From JBHGAV01 sp041946685 (lineage in GTDB: Bacteria > Acidobacteriota > Terriglobia > Bryobacterales > Bryobacteraceae): 64,000 nt of DNA. Positions within the stretch are counted from its first letter, which is position 1. The number at the start of each line of letters is the position of its first letter. A program made the translations under genes and the position numbers. This document shows positions 7,349-16,257 of the stretch, one piece after another. The stretch covers positions 1 to 64,000 of the forward strand of contig JBHGAV010000003.1 in assembly GCA_041946685.1 (NCBI GenBank), given 5' to 3'. The notes beneath the pieces are model-generated. The model saw only the letters and a list, made by a program, of their open reading frames with translations, did not search any database and was not told where the DNA came from.

Positions 7349-8356
7349 TCACTTGGCCGCCCGCGGCTTGACGCGCACCGTGTCGCCGGTGTCCTCGAGT
7401 TCCACCAGCCTGGCCCTGGAATCAGCGCCCTCGGACGGCTGGCGCACGAGCATCATGAGCCGGCCGTCGAATGTCCTGAAGATGGACCCCTGCGCGCTGT
7501 CATCGGCGAGCAGCGTGGCGCCCTGCACCCAGGGACCGCGAACCTTGCCGGTCAACGACCGGGCCAGTGCCACCGCGGATTTGCCGTCTCGCGGTGCGGA
7601 CCAGATCATCACCAGATTCTTGTTCCTGGTCCGGTACAGGAACGGGCCTCCGGCCGGGTAGTAGCGCGGATCGCGGGAGGTCGCGGTCTGTTCCCGCAGC
7701 CAGGGGGCGTCGGACCCCTTGAACAGATACAGGGCATCTTCCGCGGGTGCGGAAAGATCCGCCTTCAAGCGAACGGCCTCGATGTTGGCGTCCACCTGCT
7801 GAGTCCAGTCGTGCGCATAGATCAGGAAGGCAAGGTCGCCCTCAACGTAGAGCGTGCCGTCGAATGCCACGAAGCCCTCCGGCGTGTACGGCTTGTCGGC
7901 GCTCTGGGGGATGGGGGCAAATGGTCCCTGCGGCGAGTCGCTAACGAAGACCTGGACTCCGCGCATGGAATTCACACGCCAGCTCTCGGGAGGCTGTTTG
8001 ACAATCCTCTCGCCGTTGGCCAAGGTGACGAAAAGATAGTACCTTCCCCGGTAAGCGTGGACCTCCGGGTCGAAGGCGCCCTGCGCCGGGTTGGCCCAGG
8101 TCCCGGCCGGCACCTGAAAGATGTGAAGTGGACCCTCCCACGCAGCCAGGTTCTTGCTCCTGTATGCCACCACGCCTGCCGCCGGCGCCTCGGCGCTGGT
8201 GTAGAGGTAGTAGGTCTTGCTCTCCGCGTCGGCCAGCAGGCTGGGATCACGGGCAGGAATTGCGGCGAGTTTGAGGCCGGCCCCGGGCTGCTGAGCCGGC
8301 AGGGATAGGGACAGGAGTAGAAGCAGGCACCCGAGTTGCCCAAGCTGTGCGGTCAT
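7349..8356 (-). CDS. GH43-like secreted protein (copy 2), motifs altered
   Basis: This 335-residue protein has a signal peptide (ending LPAQQ). It aligns end to end with its downstream neighbour, including the shared C-terminal ELEDTGDTVR. The N-terminal RDPSLLA keeps the Asp. Several blocks preserved in copy 1 are changed: WAPEVH becomes FDPEVH, AHEW becomes AHDW, VTDGP becomes PAGGP and GHGMIF becomes AQGSIF. Copy 2 may therefore be a binding protein or have altered chemistry. Its ATG overlaps the stop of the upstream glycosyltransferase gene (ATGA), so it is translationally coupled. It probably arose by tandem duplication. Confidence 0.83.
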   Translation of the reverse strand: MTAQLGQLGCLLLLLSLSLPAQQPGAGLKLAAIPARDPSLLADAESKTYYLYTSAEAPAAGVVAYRSKNLAAWEGPLHIFQVPAGTWANPAQGAFDPEVHAYRGRYYLFVTLANGERIVKQPPESWRVNSMRGVQVFVSDSPQGPFAPIPQSADKPYTPEGFVAFDGTLYVEGDLAFLIYAHDWTQQVDANIEAVRLKADLSAPAEDALYLFKGSDAPWLREQTATSRDPRYYPAGGPFLYRTRNKNLVMIWSAPRDGKSAVALARSLTGKVRGPWVQGATLLADDSAQGSIFRTFDGRLMMLVRQPSEGADSRARLVELEDTGDTVRVKPRAAK

Positions 8357-9468
8357 GACTTGATTTTCCCGTAAAGCGCAAGCGTAGCATCAATCATCCC
8401 ACCTGCGGTGAAGCGCTGTTCAACCGTTGCGCGCGCCGCCGCTCCGAGACGAGTGGCAAGCTCGCGGTCGTCCAGGAGTCGGAGTGCGGCGGCCGCGATC
8501 CGGGCCGGTTCGGGCTCGCCAGTCAGAAGGCCATTGAACTGATCCACGATGAACTCGGGCACGGCACCGGCCGAAATCGCCACTACAGGCAGGCCGTGGG
8601 CCATCGCGGCCAGCAACGAACTGCCGAGCGGTTCGGCCAGCGAAGGGAAGAGAAAGATGTCCAGAGCGCGATACACGCGCGCCACGTCTTCCACGTGACC
8701 CGCGAATGCCACCGACTCATGCACGCGCAGTTCGCGAGCAAGGCGCTGGAGGCGGTCCCGGCAGGGCCCATCCCCGGCGAGCAGGAGGCGGCAACCGGGA
8801 TGTTTCTCTCTGATGAGAGGCAGCGCCCGAATCAGCCTGTCCTGGCCCTTCTCCGGGAGCAGGTAACCGACGCAGCCGGCCAGAGGAATCTCCGCATCCA
8901 GCCCCAACTCGCGGCGGGCTTCGAGTCTGTCCCGGCTGGAGACCGGCGGCGGCAGGTCGACACCGTCGTAGACCACGGCGACCTTCACCGGCGGGATGCC
9001 GCATGCCAGCACGCTCTCCCTCACGAACTTCGACACCGCCACGATGCGCCGGGCGCTGTGGTATCGGGCCAAGCCCCAAACACCCCGCGAAAGCGGATAG
9101 GCGACCCGCCGGGCGGCAACGACCAATGCCCGTCTATGCGCGCCGGCCAGCCACGCGGCGGCCAGGCCGTGAGCATCGTGGCAGTGGATCACGTCGTACC
9201 GGCAGCGCTTCAGCAACTGGTGAAGATCCCAGGCGGCGCGCAACCGGGAGGCTCGGAAGACGGTGGCGCATACAGGAATGCCTGCGTCTCCAGCCCGGCG
9301 AGCCAGGGGGGAATCGGCGGTGGAGAACACCTCCACCTCGTGCCCGCGGTCCCGCAGCCCACAGACCAGCAGCAACGCCTGGTGCTGCCCGCCCCGCCAG
9401 TCGCGCCCGAGATCCACATGCAGAGTCCGCAGGCGCACACCCGCAGAAAACTCTGACAAATCATTCAT
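8353..9468 (-). CDS. Glycosyltransferase family 4 (GT-B)
   Basis: This 371-residue GT-B enzyme transfers a sugar from a nucleotide or lipid donor in the cytoplasm. The N-terminal domain has DWRGGQHQALLL (acceptor-side glycine loop). The C-terminal Rossmann domain includes VGYLLPEKGQDRLIRALP, LLLAGDGPCRDRL and FPSLAEPLGSSLLAAM. The EX7E motif keeps the first Glu, but the second position is Ala (LLAAM instead of LLEAM). It is the first gene of an operon with two GH43-like genes. Acceptor and product are unknown. The 42-base gap to the divergent efflux adaptor must hold both promoters. Confidence 0.87.
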   Translation of the reverse strand: MNDLSEFSAGVRLRTLHVDLGRDWRGGQHQALLLVCGLRDRGHEVEVFSTADSPLARRAGDAGIPVCATVFRASRLRAAWDLHQLLKRCRYDVIHCHDAHGLAAAWLAGAHRRALVVAARRVAYPLSRGVWGLARYHSARRIVAVSKFVRESVLACGIPPVKVAVVYDGVDLPPPVSSRDRLEARRELGLDAEIPLAGCVGYLLPEKGQDRLIRALPLIREKHPGCRLLLAGDGPCRDRLQRLARELRVHESVAFAGHVEDVARVYRALDIFLFPSLAEPLGSSLLAAMAHGLPVVAISAGAVPEFIVDQFNGLLTGEPEPARIAAAALRLLDDRELATRLGAAARATVEQRFTAGGMIDATLALYGKIKS

Positions 9469-9510
9469 TTCCCGTAACCAAACAGTGGCTCTGTTCGATG
9501 TAATATGTTA

Positions 9511-10752
9511 ATGGTATCTCTCCTCATGAAGCAGATCACTATAGCTGTTTCCTTCTTCGTTTTTTTGTGGACTCTTGGATGTGGCGGTCAGGTCTCAGAG
9601 CCTAAAGGCGGCGCCCCAAAAGCCGGCCGGAGGGGGGGCGCGGGAGGAAGGGGCGGAGCGGCGCTGGTTACGACCGCCACCGTGTCGCAGAAGGCGGTTC
9701 CGGTAGAGATCAAGGTTGTGGGCAACGTTGAGGCCTACTCGACGATTCGCGTCCGGGCTCAAGTCACAGGCCAATTGACCAAGGTCTATATCCAGGAAGG
9801 CCAGGACGTAAAGGCCGGCGACCTCCTGTTCCAGATCGATCCTCGTCCCTATGACGAAACCATCCGTCAGGCGGAAGCCAACCTGGCCCGAAACACCGCG
9901 CTGCTGAGGCAGGCCGAGGCGAATCTCAAACGCGACCAGGCACAGGAGAGATTCGCGCGCGAGCAGGCGGCCCGTTACCTGAAGTTGTTTTCCGAGGGCG
10001 TGATGTCCAAGCAGCAGGCGGATCAGTACGCTTCCGAATCGGACATGCGCTCGGAGGCCGTGCAGGCGGACAGGGCGGCCATCGAGAGCTACCAGGCGGC
10101 GACGCGCGCCGACACCGCCACGCTCGAAAACGCCCGGGTTCAGAGAAGCTACTGCGATATCCGGTCGCCCTTGGACGGCCGCGCCGGAGATCTGCTCGTC
10201 AAAGAAGGAAACCTGGTCCGGGTCAACGATGCAGAATTGGTGACCATCAAGCAGATCCGCCCGGTGTTCGTATCCTTTACCGTGCCTGAGAACCGGTTGG
10301 CCGACGTGAAGAGGTACATGGCAGCGGGGACGGCAACCGTCTTCGCAAACCCGCCTGGTGACACAGGGTCGCCCGAAAGCGGAAAGCTGACCTTCATTGA
10401 CAACTCCGTGGATACGACTACGGGGACCATCCGGCTCAAGGGGACATTCCCGAATCTCAACGCGAGGCTGTGGCCTGGCCAGTTCGTAAACGTCGTGCTA
10501 CGGCTCACCATGGTCCCTGGCGCCCTGGTGGTGCCCGAGCGGGTGGTGCAGATGAGCCAGGACGGCGAGTACGCCTATGTGGTCCGTAAAGACATGACCG
10601 TCGAGATGCGCCCGGTAACCACTGGACTTCGGGTCGGCGAGGAGGTTGTAGTCCAGAAGGGCCTTGCGCTGGGTGAGACGGTTGTCAGTGAGGGTCAACT
10701 TCGGCTGGCGCCCGGGATGTCAGTGCGAACCAGAGGGGGACGCGGAATATGA
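9511..10752 (+). CDS. RND efflux periplasmic adaptor (HlyD/AcrA family), probable lipoprotein
   Basis: This is the membrane-fusion subunit linking an inner-membrane RND pump to an outer-membrane channel. It has a signal sequence ending LGCGG (possible lipoprotein Cys), then a Gly/Arg-rich linker. The lipoyl half (VRAQVTGQLTKVYIQEGQDV) is followed by an alpha-hairpin rich in Ala/Glu/Arg, the second lipoyl half (IRSPLDGRAG) and a beta-barrel/MPD domain ending LRLAPGMSV. The start is uncertain: ATG at 9505, 9511 or 9526 are in frame and none has a good Shine-Dalgarno. TAATAT at 9501-9506 could serve as -10. It overlaps the pump gene (ATGA). A TolC-family gene lies elsewhere, at 22.8-24.6 kb. Confidence 0.92.
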   Translation: MVSLLMKQITIAVSFFVFLWTLGCGGQVSEPKGGAPKAGRRGGAGGRGGAALVTTATVSQKAVPVEIKVVGNVEAYSTIRVRAQVTGQLTKVYIQEGQDVKAGDLLFQIDPRPYDETIRQAEANLARNTALLRQAEANLKRDQAQERFAREQAARYLKLFSEGVMSKQQADQYASESDMRSEAVQADRAAIESYQAATRADTATLENARVQRSYCDIRSPLDGRAGDLLVKEGNLVRVNDAELVTIKQIRPVFVSFTVPENRLADVKRYMAAGTATVFANPPGDTGSPESGKLTFIDNSVDTTTGTIRLKGTFPNLNARLWPGQFVNVVLRLTMVPGALVVPERVVQMSQDGEYAYVVRKDMTVEMRPVTTGLRVGEEVVVQKGLALGETVVSEGQLRLAPGMSVRTRGGRGI

Positions 10753-13700
10753 ACTTCTCCGAGATCTTCATACGCCGGCCGGTTGCGACCAGCTTGCTGA
10801 TGGTGGCGATTGCTCTGTTCGGTGTGGTGGCGTTTCGGTCGCTTCCGGTCAGCGATCTGCCCAACGTCGACTACCCGACGATCATGGTCTCCGCCAGTTT
10901 GCCCGGTGGAAGCCCCGAAACGATGGCTTCATCGGTGGCCATGCCGCTGGAGCGGAATTTCTCCACGATCCCGGGCATCGACTCGATGACATCCACCAGC
11001 TCGCTGGGCAGCACCTCCGTAACGCTCCAGTTCTCGCTGGATCGGGACTTGGACGGGGCTGCGCAGGACGTGCAAGCCGCCATCACCCGGACAACCCGGT
11101 CCCTCCCGCCCGGAATGCCTTACCCGCCTTCGTTCCGGAAGGTGAATCCAGCCGAGACGCCGATCCTGTTCCTGGCACTTACCTCAGACACGCTGCCGAT
11201 GTACGAGCTCAACGAGTATGCCGACACCATGATGGCGCAGCGCATCTCGATGGTGAGCGGCGTCGCGCAGGTGCAGGTCATGGGGGCTTCCGCCTATGCC
11301 GTCCGGATCCAGGTGGATCCCACGAAGCTTGCGGCCAAGGGTATCGGAATCGACGAGATCGCCAGCGCGGTGAACAGTTGGAACGTGAACAGGGCGACTG
11401 GCGAGCTGTATGGTCCGACCCGAACCTACACCGTTCAGGCCAGCGGCCAATTGACCCGCGCCGAGATGTACCGGCCCATGATCATCGCCTATCGCAATGG
11501 TGCGCCGGTTCGCCTGGAGGACGTGGCGGAGGTTTCCGACAGCGTAGAGAACAACAAGTCCCTGGCCTGGTACTACAACAGAGAGGCCGGTGACCGCCGG
11601 GGGATCATTCTTTCCATACAGAAGCAGCCCGGCACAAACACGATACAGGTGGTCGACGCGATCCAGCAACTACTGCCCTCGTTTCAAGCGCAACTTCCGC
11701 CTTCGGTCCACATGGAAGTGATGTACGACCGCTCGCAAACCATCCGCGAGTCCTTCCACGACGTCGAATTCACAATGCTCCTAAGCCTTGGCCTTGTGAT
11801 CCTGGTCATCTTCATCTTCCTTCGGAATGTGTCTGCGACCTTGATTCCCAGCCTGGCGCTGCCCTTCTCGATCATAGGGACGTTCAGCGTGATGTACCTG
11901 CTAGGGTACTCGCTGAACAACCTTTCGATGATGGCTCTAATTCTGGCGGTGGGCTTCGTCGTGGATGACGCGATCGTGATGCTGGAAAACATCGTGCGGC
12001 ACACGGAGCGCGGAGAGGCGCCCATGACGGCTGCTCTGACCGGGTCTCGCGAGATCGGATTCACGATTGTGTCGATGACCGTCTCCCTCACCGCGGTCTT
12101 CATTCCGGTGCTCTTCCTGGGAGGCATCGTTGGACGCCTGTTCCGCGAATTCGCAGTGACCATCGCCGTGGCGATTCTGATCTCGGGCGTGGTTTCCATT
12201 ACGCTCACCCCGATGCTGTGCAGCCGCTTCTTGCGCGGGCAGTCTCAGCGGGGGCACGGCGCGCTCTTTCTCTGGACAGAGCGCATCTTCGAGTGGGTGT
12301 TGGGGCTCTACGAGAGGACTCTTCGATTCTCGCTTCGCTTCCGGCCGGTAACGATGTTGATCTCACTGATCGTAATCGGGGCCACCGTCTTCCTATTCAT
12401 CCGGGTTCCCAAGGGCTTTGTCCCCAGCGAGGATACCAACTCGCTTAGCGTGACGGTCGAAGCTGAACAGGGGACCTCTCCGTGGGAGATGATCCGTTAC
12501 ATGCGAGCCGTGGCTGCGATCGCACAGCAGGACCCGAATGTGGATCGTTTTAACTACTCGGCCGGAGGGGGCGGTGGCGGCGGCATGGGGGGAGGAGGCG
12601 GCGGGAACACTGGCAGGATCCAGCTTCGGCTGAAGCCGCGTTCCGAGCGGACCCTGAGCGCGGACCAGATCATGGCCGAACTGCGGCCCAAATTCGCCGC
12701 CGTTCCGGGCGTGCAGGTCTTCATTCAGAACCCGCCGCCGCTTCGCATCGGCGGCATGATGACCCGCGCCCAGTACCAGTTCACTTTGCAGGGTCCCGAC
12801 ACGGAAGAACTGTATTCCGCCGCGGAGAACTTCGAGCGGGAACTGAGGAAACTGCCTGTTCTTCAGGATGTGCAGACGGACCTCTTATTGAGGAAGCCGA
12901 TGGTGCAGGTGGACATCAATCGGGACAAGGCGGCGACACTCAGGCTGACGGTCGACCAGATCATGACGGCGCTCTCCAACGCCTACAGCACACGGTTCGT
13001 CTCCAACATATTCACCCCGTCCAACCAGTACCAGGTGATCATGGAAGCGCTGCCGGAGTATCAGGACAATCCCGAAGTCCTTTCGATGCTTTATGTGCGA
13101 TCCGGTAACGGGTTGTTGGTGCCGTTGAGCACGGTTGCCAGCACGCGCCAGATCATCGGTCCGCAGTCGATCAACCATATGGGCCAGCTTCCTGCGGTTA
13201 CCCTCTCGTTCAACCTCCCCCCGGGGGTTTCGCTGGGGCAAGCACTGGATGCGGTCCAGGAGACGGCTGCCACGACGCTGCCCGACACGATCAGCGCCAT
13301 GCCGGCGGGCACGGCACAAGCCTTCCAGTCCTCCTTCCAGAACCTCTACATCCTGCTGCTGGTGGCCATCATGGTCGTGTACATAGTGCTGGGAATCCTG
13401 TACGAAAGCTACATCCATCCAATCACGATCTTTTCGGGGCTGCCGTCTGCGGGCTTCGGCGCTCTGGTGACACTGATGCTGTTCCGGGTGGAGCTGAACA
13501 TTTACTCCTTTGTGGGGCTGATCATGCTGATCGGCATCGTGATGAAGAACGCGATCATGCAGATCGACTTTGCGCTGGCGGCGGAGCGGGACGAGGGTAA
13601 GGCCCCCATGGAGGCGATCGTTCAGGGCTGTGTAATCCGGTTTCGCCCCATCATGATGACCACCATGGCGGCGATGCTCGGCGCTGTTCCCATCGCGGTC

Positions 13701-13886
13701 GGCTACGGAGCGGGTGGAGAGGCCCGTCAGCCGCTGGGACTGGTGGTCGTCGGCGGCCTGCTTTTCTCACAATTGGTCACCCTCTATCTGACGCCGGTGT
13801 ACTACACCTACCTGGCCGCAGGGAAAAATCTGCTTCGCAGGCGGCGGACTCGCGGCCTGGTGCCGGTGGCCAACGCGGCGGACTGA
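10749..13886 (+). CDS. RND multidrug efflux permease (HAE1/AcrB-MdtB type)
   Basis: This 1045-residue inner-membrane proton antiporter has the full RND layout of 12 helices and two large periplasmic loops. The N-terminus is FIRRPVATSLLMVAIALFG. TM4 carries the proton-relay Asp pair (VGFVVDDAIVMLENI). The second half begins VILYEQSYI-like (LGILYESYIHP) and contains LIGIVMKNAIMQIDFA. A glycine-rich insertion (about residues 605-622, GGGGMGGGGGG) interrupts the second periplasmic loop. It is translationally coupled to the adaptor. Export of toxic compounds is the probable role; the substrate range is unknown. Confidence 0.96.
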   Translation: MNFSEIFIRRPVATSLLMVAIALFGVVAFRSLPVSDLPNVDYPTIMVSASLPGGSPETMASSVAMPLERNFSTIPGIDSMTSTSSLGSTSVTLQFSLDRDLDGAAQDVQAAITRTTRSLPPGMPYPPSFRKVNPAETPILFLALTSDTLPMYELNEYADTMMAQRISMVSGVAQVQVMGASAYAVRIQVDPTKLAAKGIGIDEIASAVNSWNVNRATGELYGPTRTYTVQASGQLTRAEMYRPMIIAYRNGAPVRLEDVAEVSDSVENNKSLAWYYNREAGDRRGIILSIQKQPGTNTIQVVDAIQQLLPSFQAQLPPSVHMEVMYDRSQTIRESFHDVEFTMLLSLGLVILVIFIFLRNVSATLIPSLALPFSIIGTFSVMYLLGYSLNNLSMMALILAVGFVVDDAIVMLENIVRHTERGEAPMTAALTGSREIGFTIVSMTVSLTAVFIPVLFLGGIVGRLFREFAVTIAVAILISGVVSITLTPMLCSRFLRGQSQRGHGALFLWTERIFEWVLGLYERTLRFSLRFRPVTMLISLIVIGATVFLFIRVPKGFVPSEDTNSLSVTVEAEQGTSPWEMIRYMRAVAAIAQQDPNVDRFNYSAGGGGGGGMGGGGGGNTGRIQLRLKPRSERTLSADQIMAELRPKFAAVPGVQVFIQNPPPLRIGGMMTRAQYQFTLQGPDTEELYSAAENFERELRKLPVLQDVQTDLLLRKPMVQVDINRDKAATLRLTVDQIMTALSNAYSTRFVSNIFTPSNQYQVIMEALPEYQDNPEVLSMLYVRSGNGLLVPLSTVASTRQIIGPQSINHMGQLPAVTLSFNLPPGVSLGQALDAVQETAATTLPDTISAMPAGTAQAFQSSFQNLYILLLVAIMVVYIVLGILYESYIHPITIFSGLPSAGFGALVTLMLFRVELNIYSFVGLIMLIGIVMKNAIMQIDFALAAERDEGKAPMEAIVQGCVIRFRPIMMTTMAAMLGAVPIAVGYGAGGEARQPLGLVVVGGLLFSQLVTLYLTPVYYTYLAAGKNLLRRRRTRGLVPVANAAD

Positions 13887-14001
13887 GCCTCACCACGCCT
13901 CGCGGGGGCGAGTTGTGCATCGCCCCCTTTCTGACGTAAGATTGGCCTTTGCGGGCGGGTGCGCGAGTTGGCTCGTGTGCCCGCCTGAGGGTCGTCCTCG
14001 G

Positions 14002-16257
14002 ATGATTTTTCCCTTTCGCATCGGCAGCCACGCTGTATCTGTAGGCCTGCTCAGGGTGTTGGCCACACTGGTTGCTACCATCCCCCTCCTCGGGGGTGAT
14101 GCGCGCCAGACAGCGGTTTACCAGATCTCGGAGCCGATAAGGCTGGACGGCGTCCTCGACGAGGCGGTGTGGCGGGACAGTCCCTCAATTGGGGATTTCG
14201 TGCAAGTGGAACCGCGTCAGGGAGCGGCGCCGACCGAGGCCACCAAAGTGTGGCTGGCCTATACCAAGGATGCCCTCTATGTTGCCGTTCGATGCGAAGA
14301 TCGCGAGCCAAGGAGAATCATCGCCACCGAGATGGCCCGGGACGGTTTCGTGACGAGCGACGACAATATCGAACTCGTGATCGACACCTTCCACGATCTG
14401 CGAAACGCCTACTACTTCGCCACCAACCCCGCCGGCGTGCTGGTGGATGGCAGGGTCACCGAGAACCGCTACCCGAACCGGGAATGGGACGGCATCTGGA
14501 ACGTAAAGACGCGCGTTGACGACGGGGGCTGGACAGCCGAGTTCGAGTTTCCCTTCAAGAGCCTCGGTTTCAAGGCGAGCTCGCGGAGCTGGGGCTTCAA
14601 CATCTCGCGGCAGCTTGGCCGGCTAAGGGAGACGTCGCGGTGGGCCTCGCCATCTCTCGACATACGCCTTTCGCAGATCGCGAGAGCCGGCGCGATTACC
14701 GGGCTTGAAGGACTGTCGCAGGGGCTCGGCCTCGACATGAAGCCTTACGCTATCGGCGGTTTCAGCAGGGATATCGACGCCAGCGATACCAACTTCATCG
14801 CGAGGGAAGTTGGGGGGGAGATCTTCTACCGGATCACACCCAACCTGGTATCGAGCACCACACTTAACACGGACTTCGCCGAGACCGAGGTGGATACCCG
14901 GCAGGTCAACCTGACGCGGTTCTCGCTGTTCTTTCCAGAGAGAAGGGGATTCTTCCTCGAGGATGCGGGCGTCTTCGAGTTCGGCAGCGGTTCCGGTTCG
15001 GCAGGCGGAGGCGGGGGCGGCGGCAGAATGCGCCGCAGGAGTGTCGACCTGCTGCCGTTTTTTTCGCGGCGGATCGGCCTGGTCGAGACCGAGGATGAGA
15101 ACGGCGACATCGAGACCGTGGAGGTCCCCATTCGTGTCGGCGAAAAGCTGACGGGGAAAGTCGGGCGCTTCGATCTGGGCCTGATGGACGTGCAGACGGG
15201 AGAAGCCGAGGGCGTGCCCGGCGCCAACCTTGCGGTGGGGCGGGTGAAGGCCAACTTCTGGAAACAGTCCTACGTCGGAGCGTTGTTCACGAACGGGAAT
15301 CCCGAGGGAGGGGTCAGCAACCACGTAGAAGGGGTGGATCTGCGGCTGTCCACCTCCAATTTCCTCAACCGGGGCAAGAGCTTCTTCATCACTGCGTTCG
15401 GCACACGGTCGAAGACCAGCGGCATAAACGGCAAGGACACCGCGTACGGAGCCGACATCGTCTACCCGAATGACCTGCTATGGGCCGATTACCGGTGGAT
15501 GACGGTCGGCGAGAACTACGATCCGGCGCTGGGGTATGTCCCCCGGAGCGGCGTGCGCATCACCTCCAGCCGGGTGGAGGTCGGTCCTCGCCCGAAGTTC
15601 TGGAACATCCGCCAGGTGATCTTCGGCACCAGCTACCAGAACTATTACAACCTGGCGCATCGGAGTGACGAAACGACCCGCATTCAGTTGACGCCCCTCG
15701 AAGTGCAGTTCAACAGCGGCGACCGCGTGTCGTATTCCTACAACCCCAACCTGGAGCGGCTGTACGAACCGTTCGAGATCCGCGAGGGCATTTTCATCCC
15801 GGTTGGCCGGTATTGGACCGGCCTCCACAGGCTCAACGTGTTCACCAGTGGAAGCCGTCCCTTCTCGGCGCAGCTCGACCTCGAGACCGGCTCCTTCTAC
15901 TCCGGCACCCGCAGGCAGGCGGGCATCGAGCTTACGTGGAAGAAGAACAGCCATATGAGCACTTCCATCGAGGTGGAGCAGAATTGGGTCCGTCTGAAGG
16001 AGGGGAACTTCACGGCGCGTCTGCTGGGATATCGCCTTGACTATTCCTTCACGCCGCTCATCACGCTTTCCAACTTCGTCCAGTACGACACAGATTCCCA
16101 GAACATCGGCATTCAGAGCCGGCTGCGATGGATTCTCAAGCCGGGCAACGAGATCTACTTCGTCGTGAACCACGCATGGCAGGAGAACGACTTCGACCGT
16201 TTCGTCGCGGCGCAGACGCACGCGCGCATAAAACTCAACTATACCTTCCGTTTCTAG
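14002..16257 (+). CDS. CBM9-like/DUF5916 secreted beta-barrel protein
   Basis: This 751-residue protein begins with a signal sequence (residues 1-35) and a CBM9-like domain (ISEPIRLDGVLDEAVWRD, then VAVRCEDREP and the DNIELVIDTFHD block). A long beta-rich C-terminal half ends in Phe (YTFRF), typical of outer-membrane barrels. DUF5916 proteins of this layout are common in Bacteroidota and Acidobacteriota and have no established role. A Gly-rich insertion (GSGSAGGGGGGGR) sits near residues 327-343. I start at ATG 14002 because the longer frame adds a Cys/Trp-rich stretch unlike the family. Its stop overlaps the convergent gene by 4 bases (CTAG). Confidence 0.83.
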   Translation: MIFPFRIGSHAVSVGLLRVLATLVATIPLLGGDARQTAVYQISEPIRLDGVLDEAVWRDSPSIGDFVQVEPRQGAAPTEATKVWLAYTKDALYVAVRCEDREPRRIIATEMARDGFVTSDDNIELVIDTFHDLRNAYYFATNPAGVLVDGRVTENRYPNREWDGIWNVKTRVDDGGWTAEFEFPFKSLGFKASSRSWGFNISRQLGRLRETSRWASPSLDIRLSQIARAGAITGLEGLSQGLGLDMKPYAIGGFSRDIDASDTNFIAREVGGEIFYRITPNLVSSTTLNTDFAETEVDTRQVNLTRFSLFFPERRGFFLEDAGVFEFGSGSGSAGGGGGGGRMRRRSVDLLPFFSRRIGLVETEDENGDIETVEVPIRVGEKLTGKVGRFDLGLMDVQTGEAEGVPGANLAVGRVKANFWKQSYVGALFTNGNPEGGVSNHVEGVDLRLSTSNFLNRGKSFFITAFGTRSKTSGINGKDTAYGADIVYPNDLLWADYRWMTVGENYDPALGYVPRSGVRITSSRVEVGPRPKFWNIRQVIFGTSYQNYYNLAHRSDETTRIQLTPLEVQFNSGDRVSYSYNPNLERLYEPFEIREGIFIPVGRYWTGLHRLNVFTSGSRPFSAQLDLETGSFYSGTRRQAGIELTWKKNSHMSTSIEVEQNWVRLKEGNFTARLLGYRLDYSFTPLITLSNFVQYDTDSQNIGIQSRLRWILKPGNEIYFVVNHAWQENDFDRFVAAQTHARIKLNYTFRF

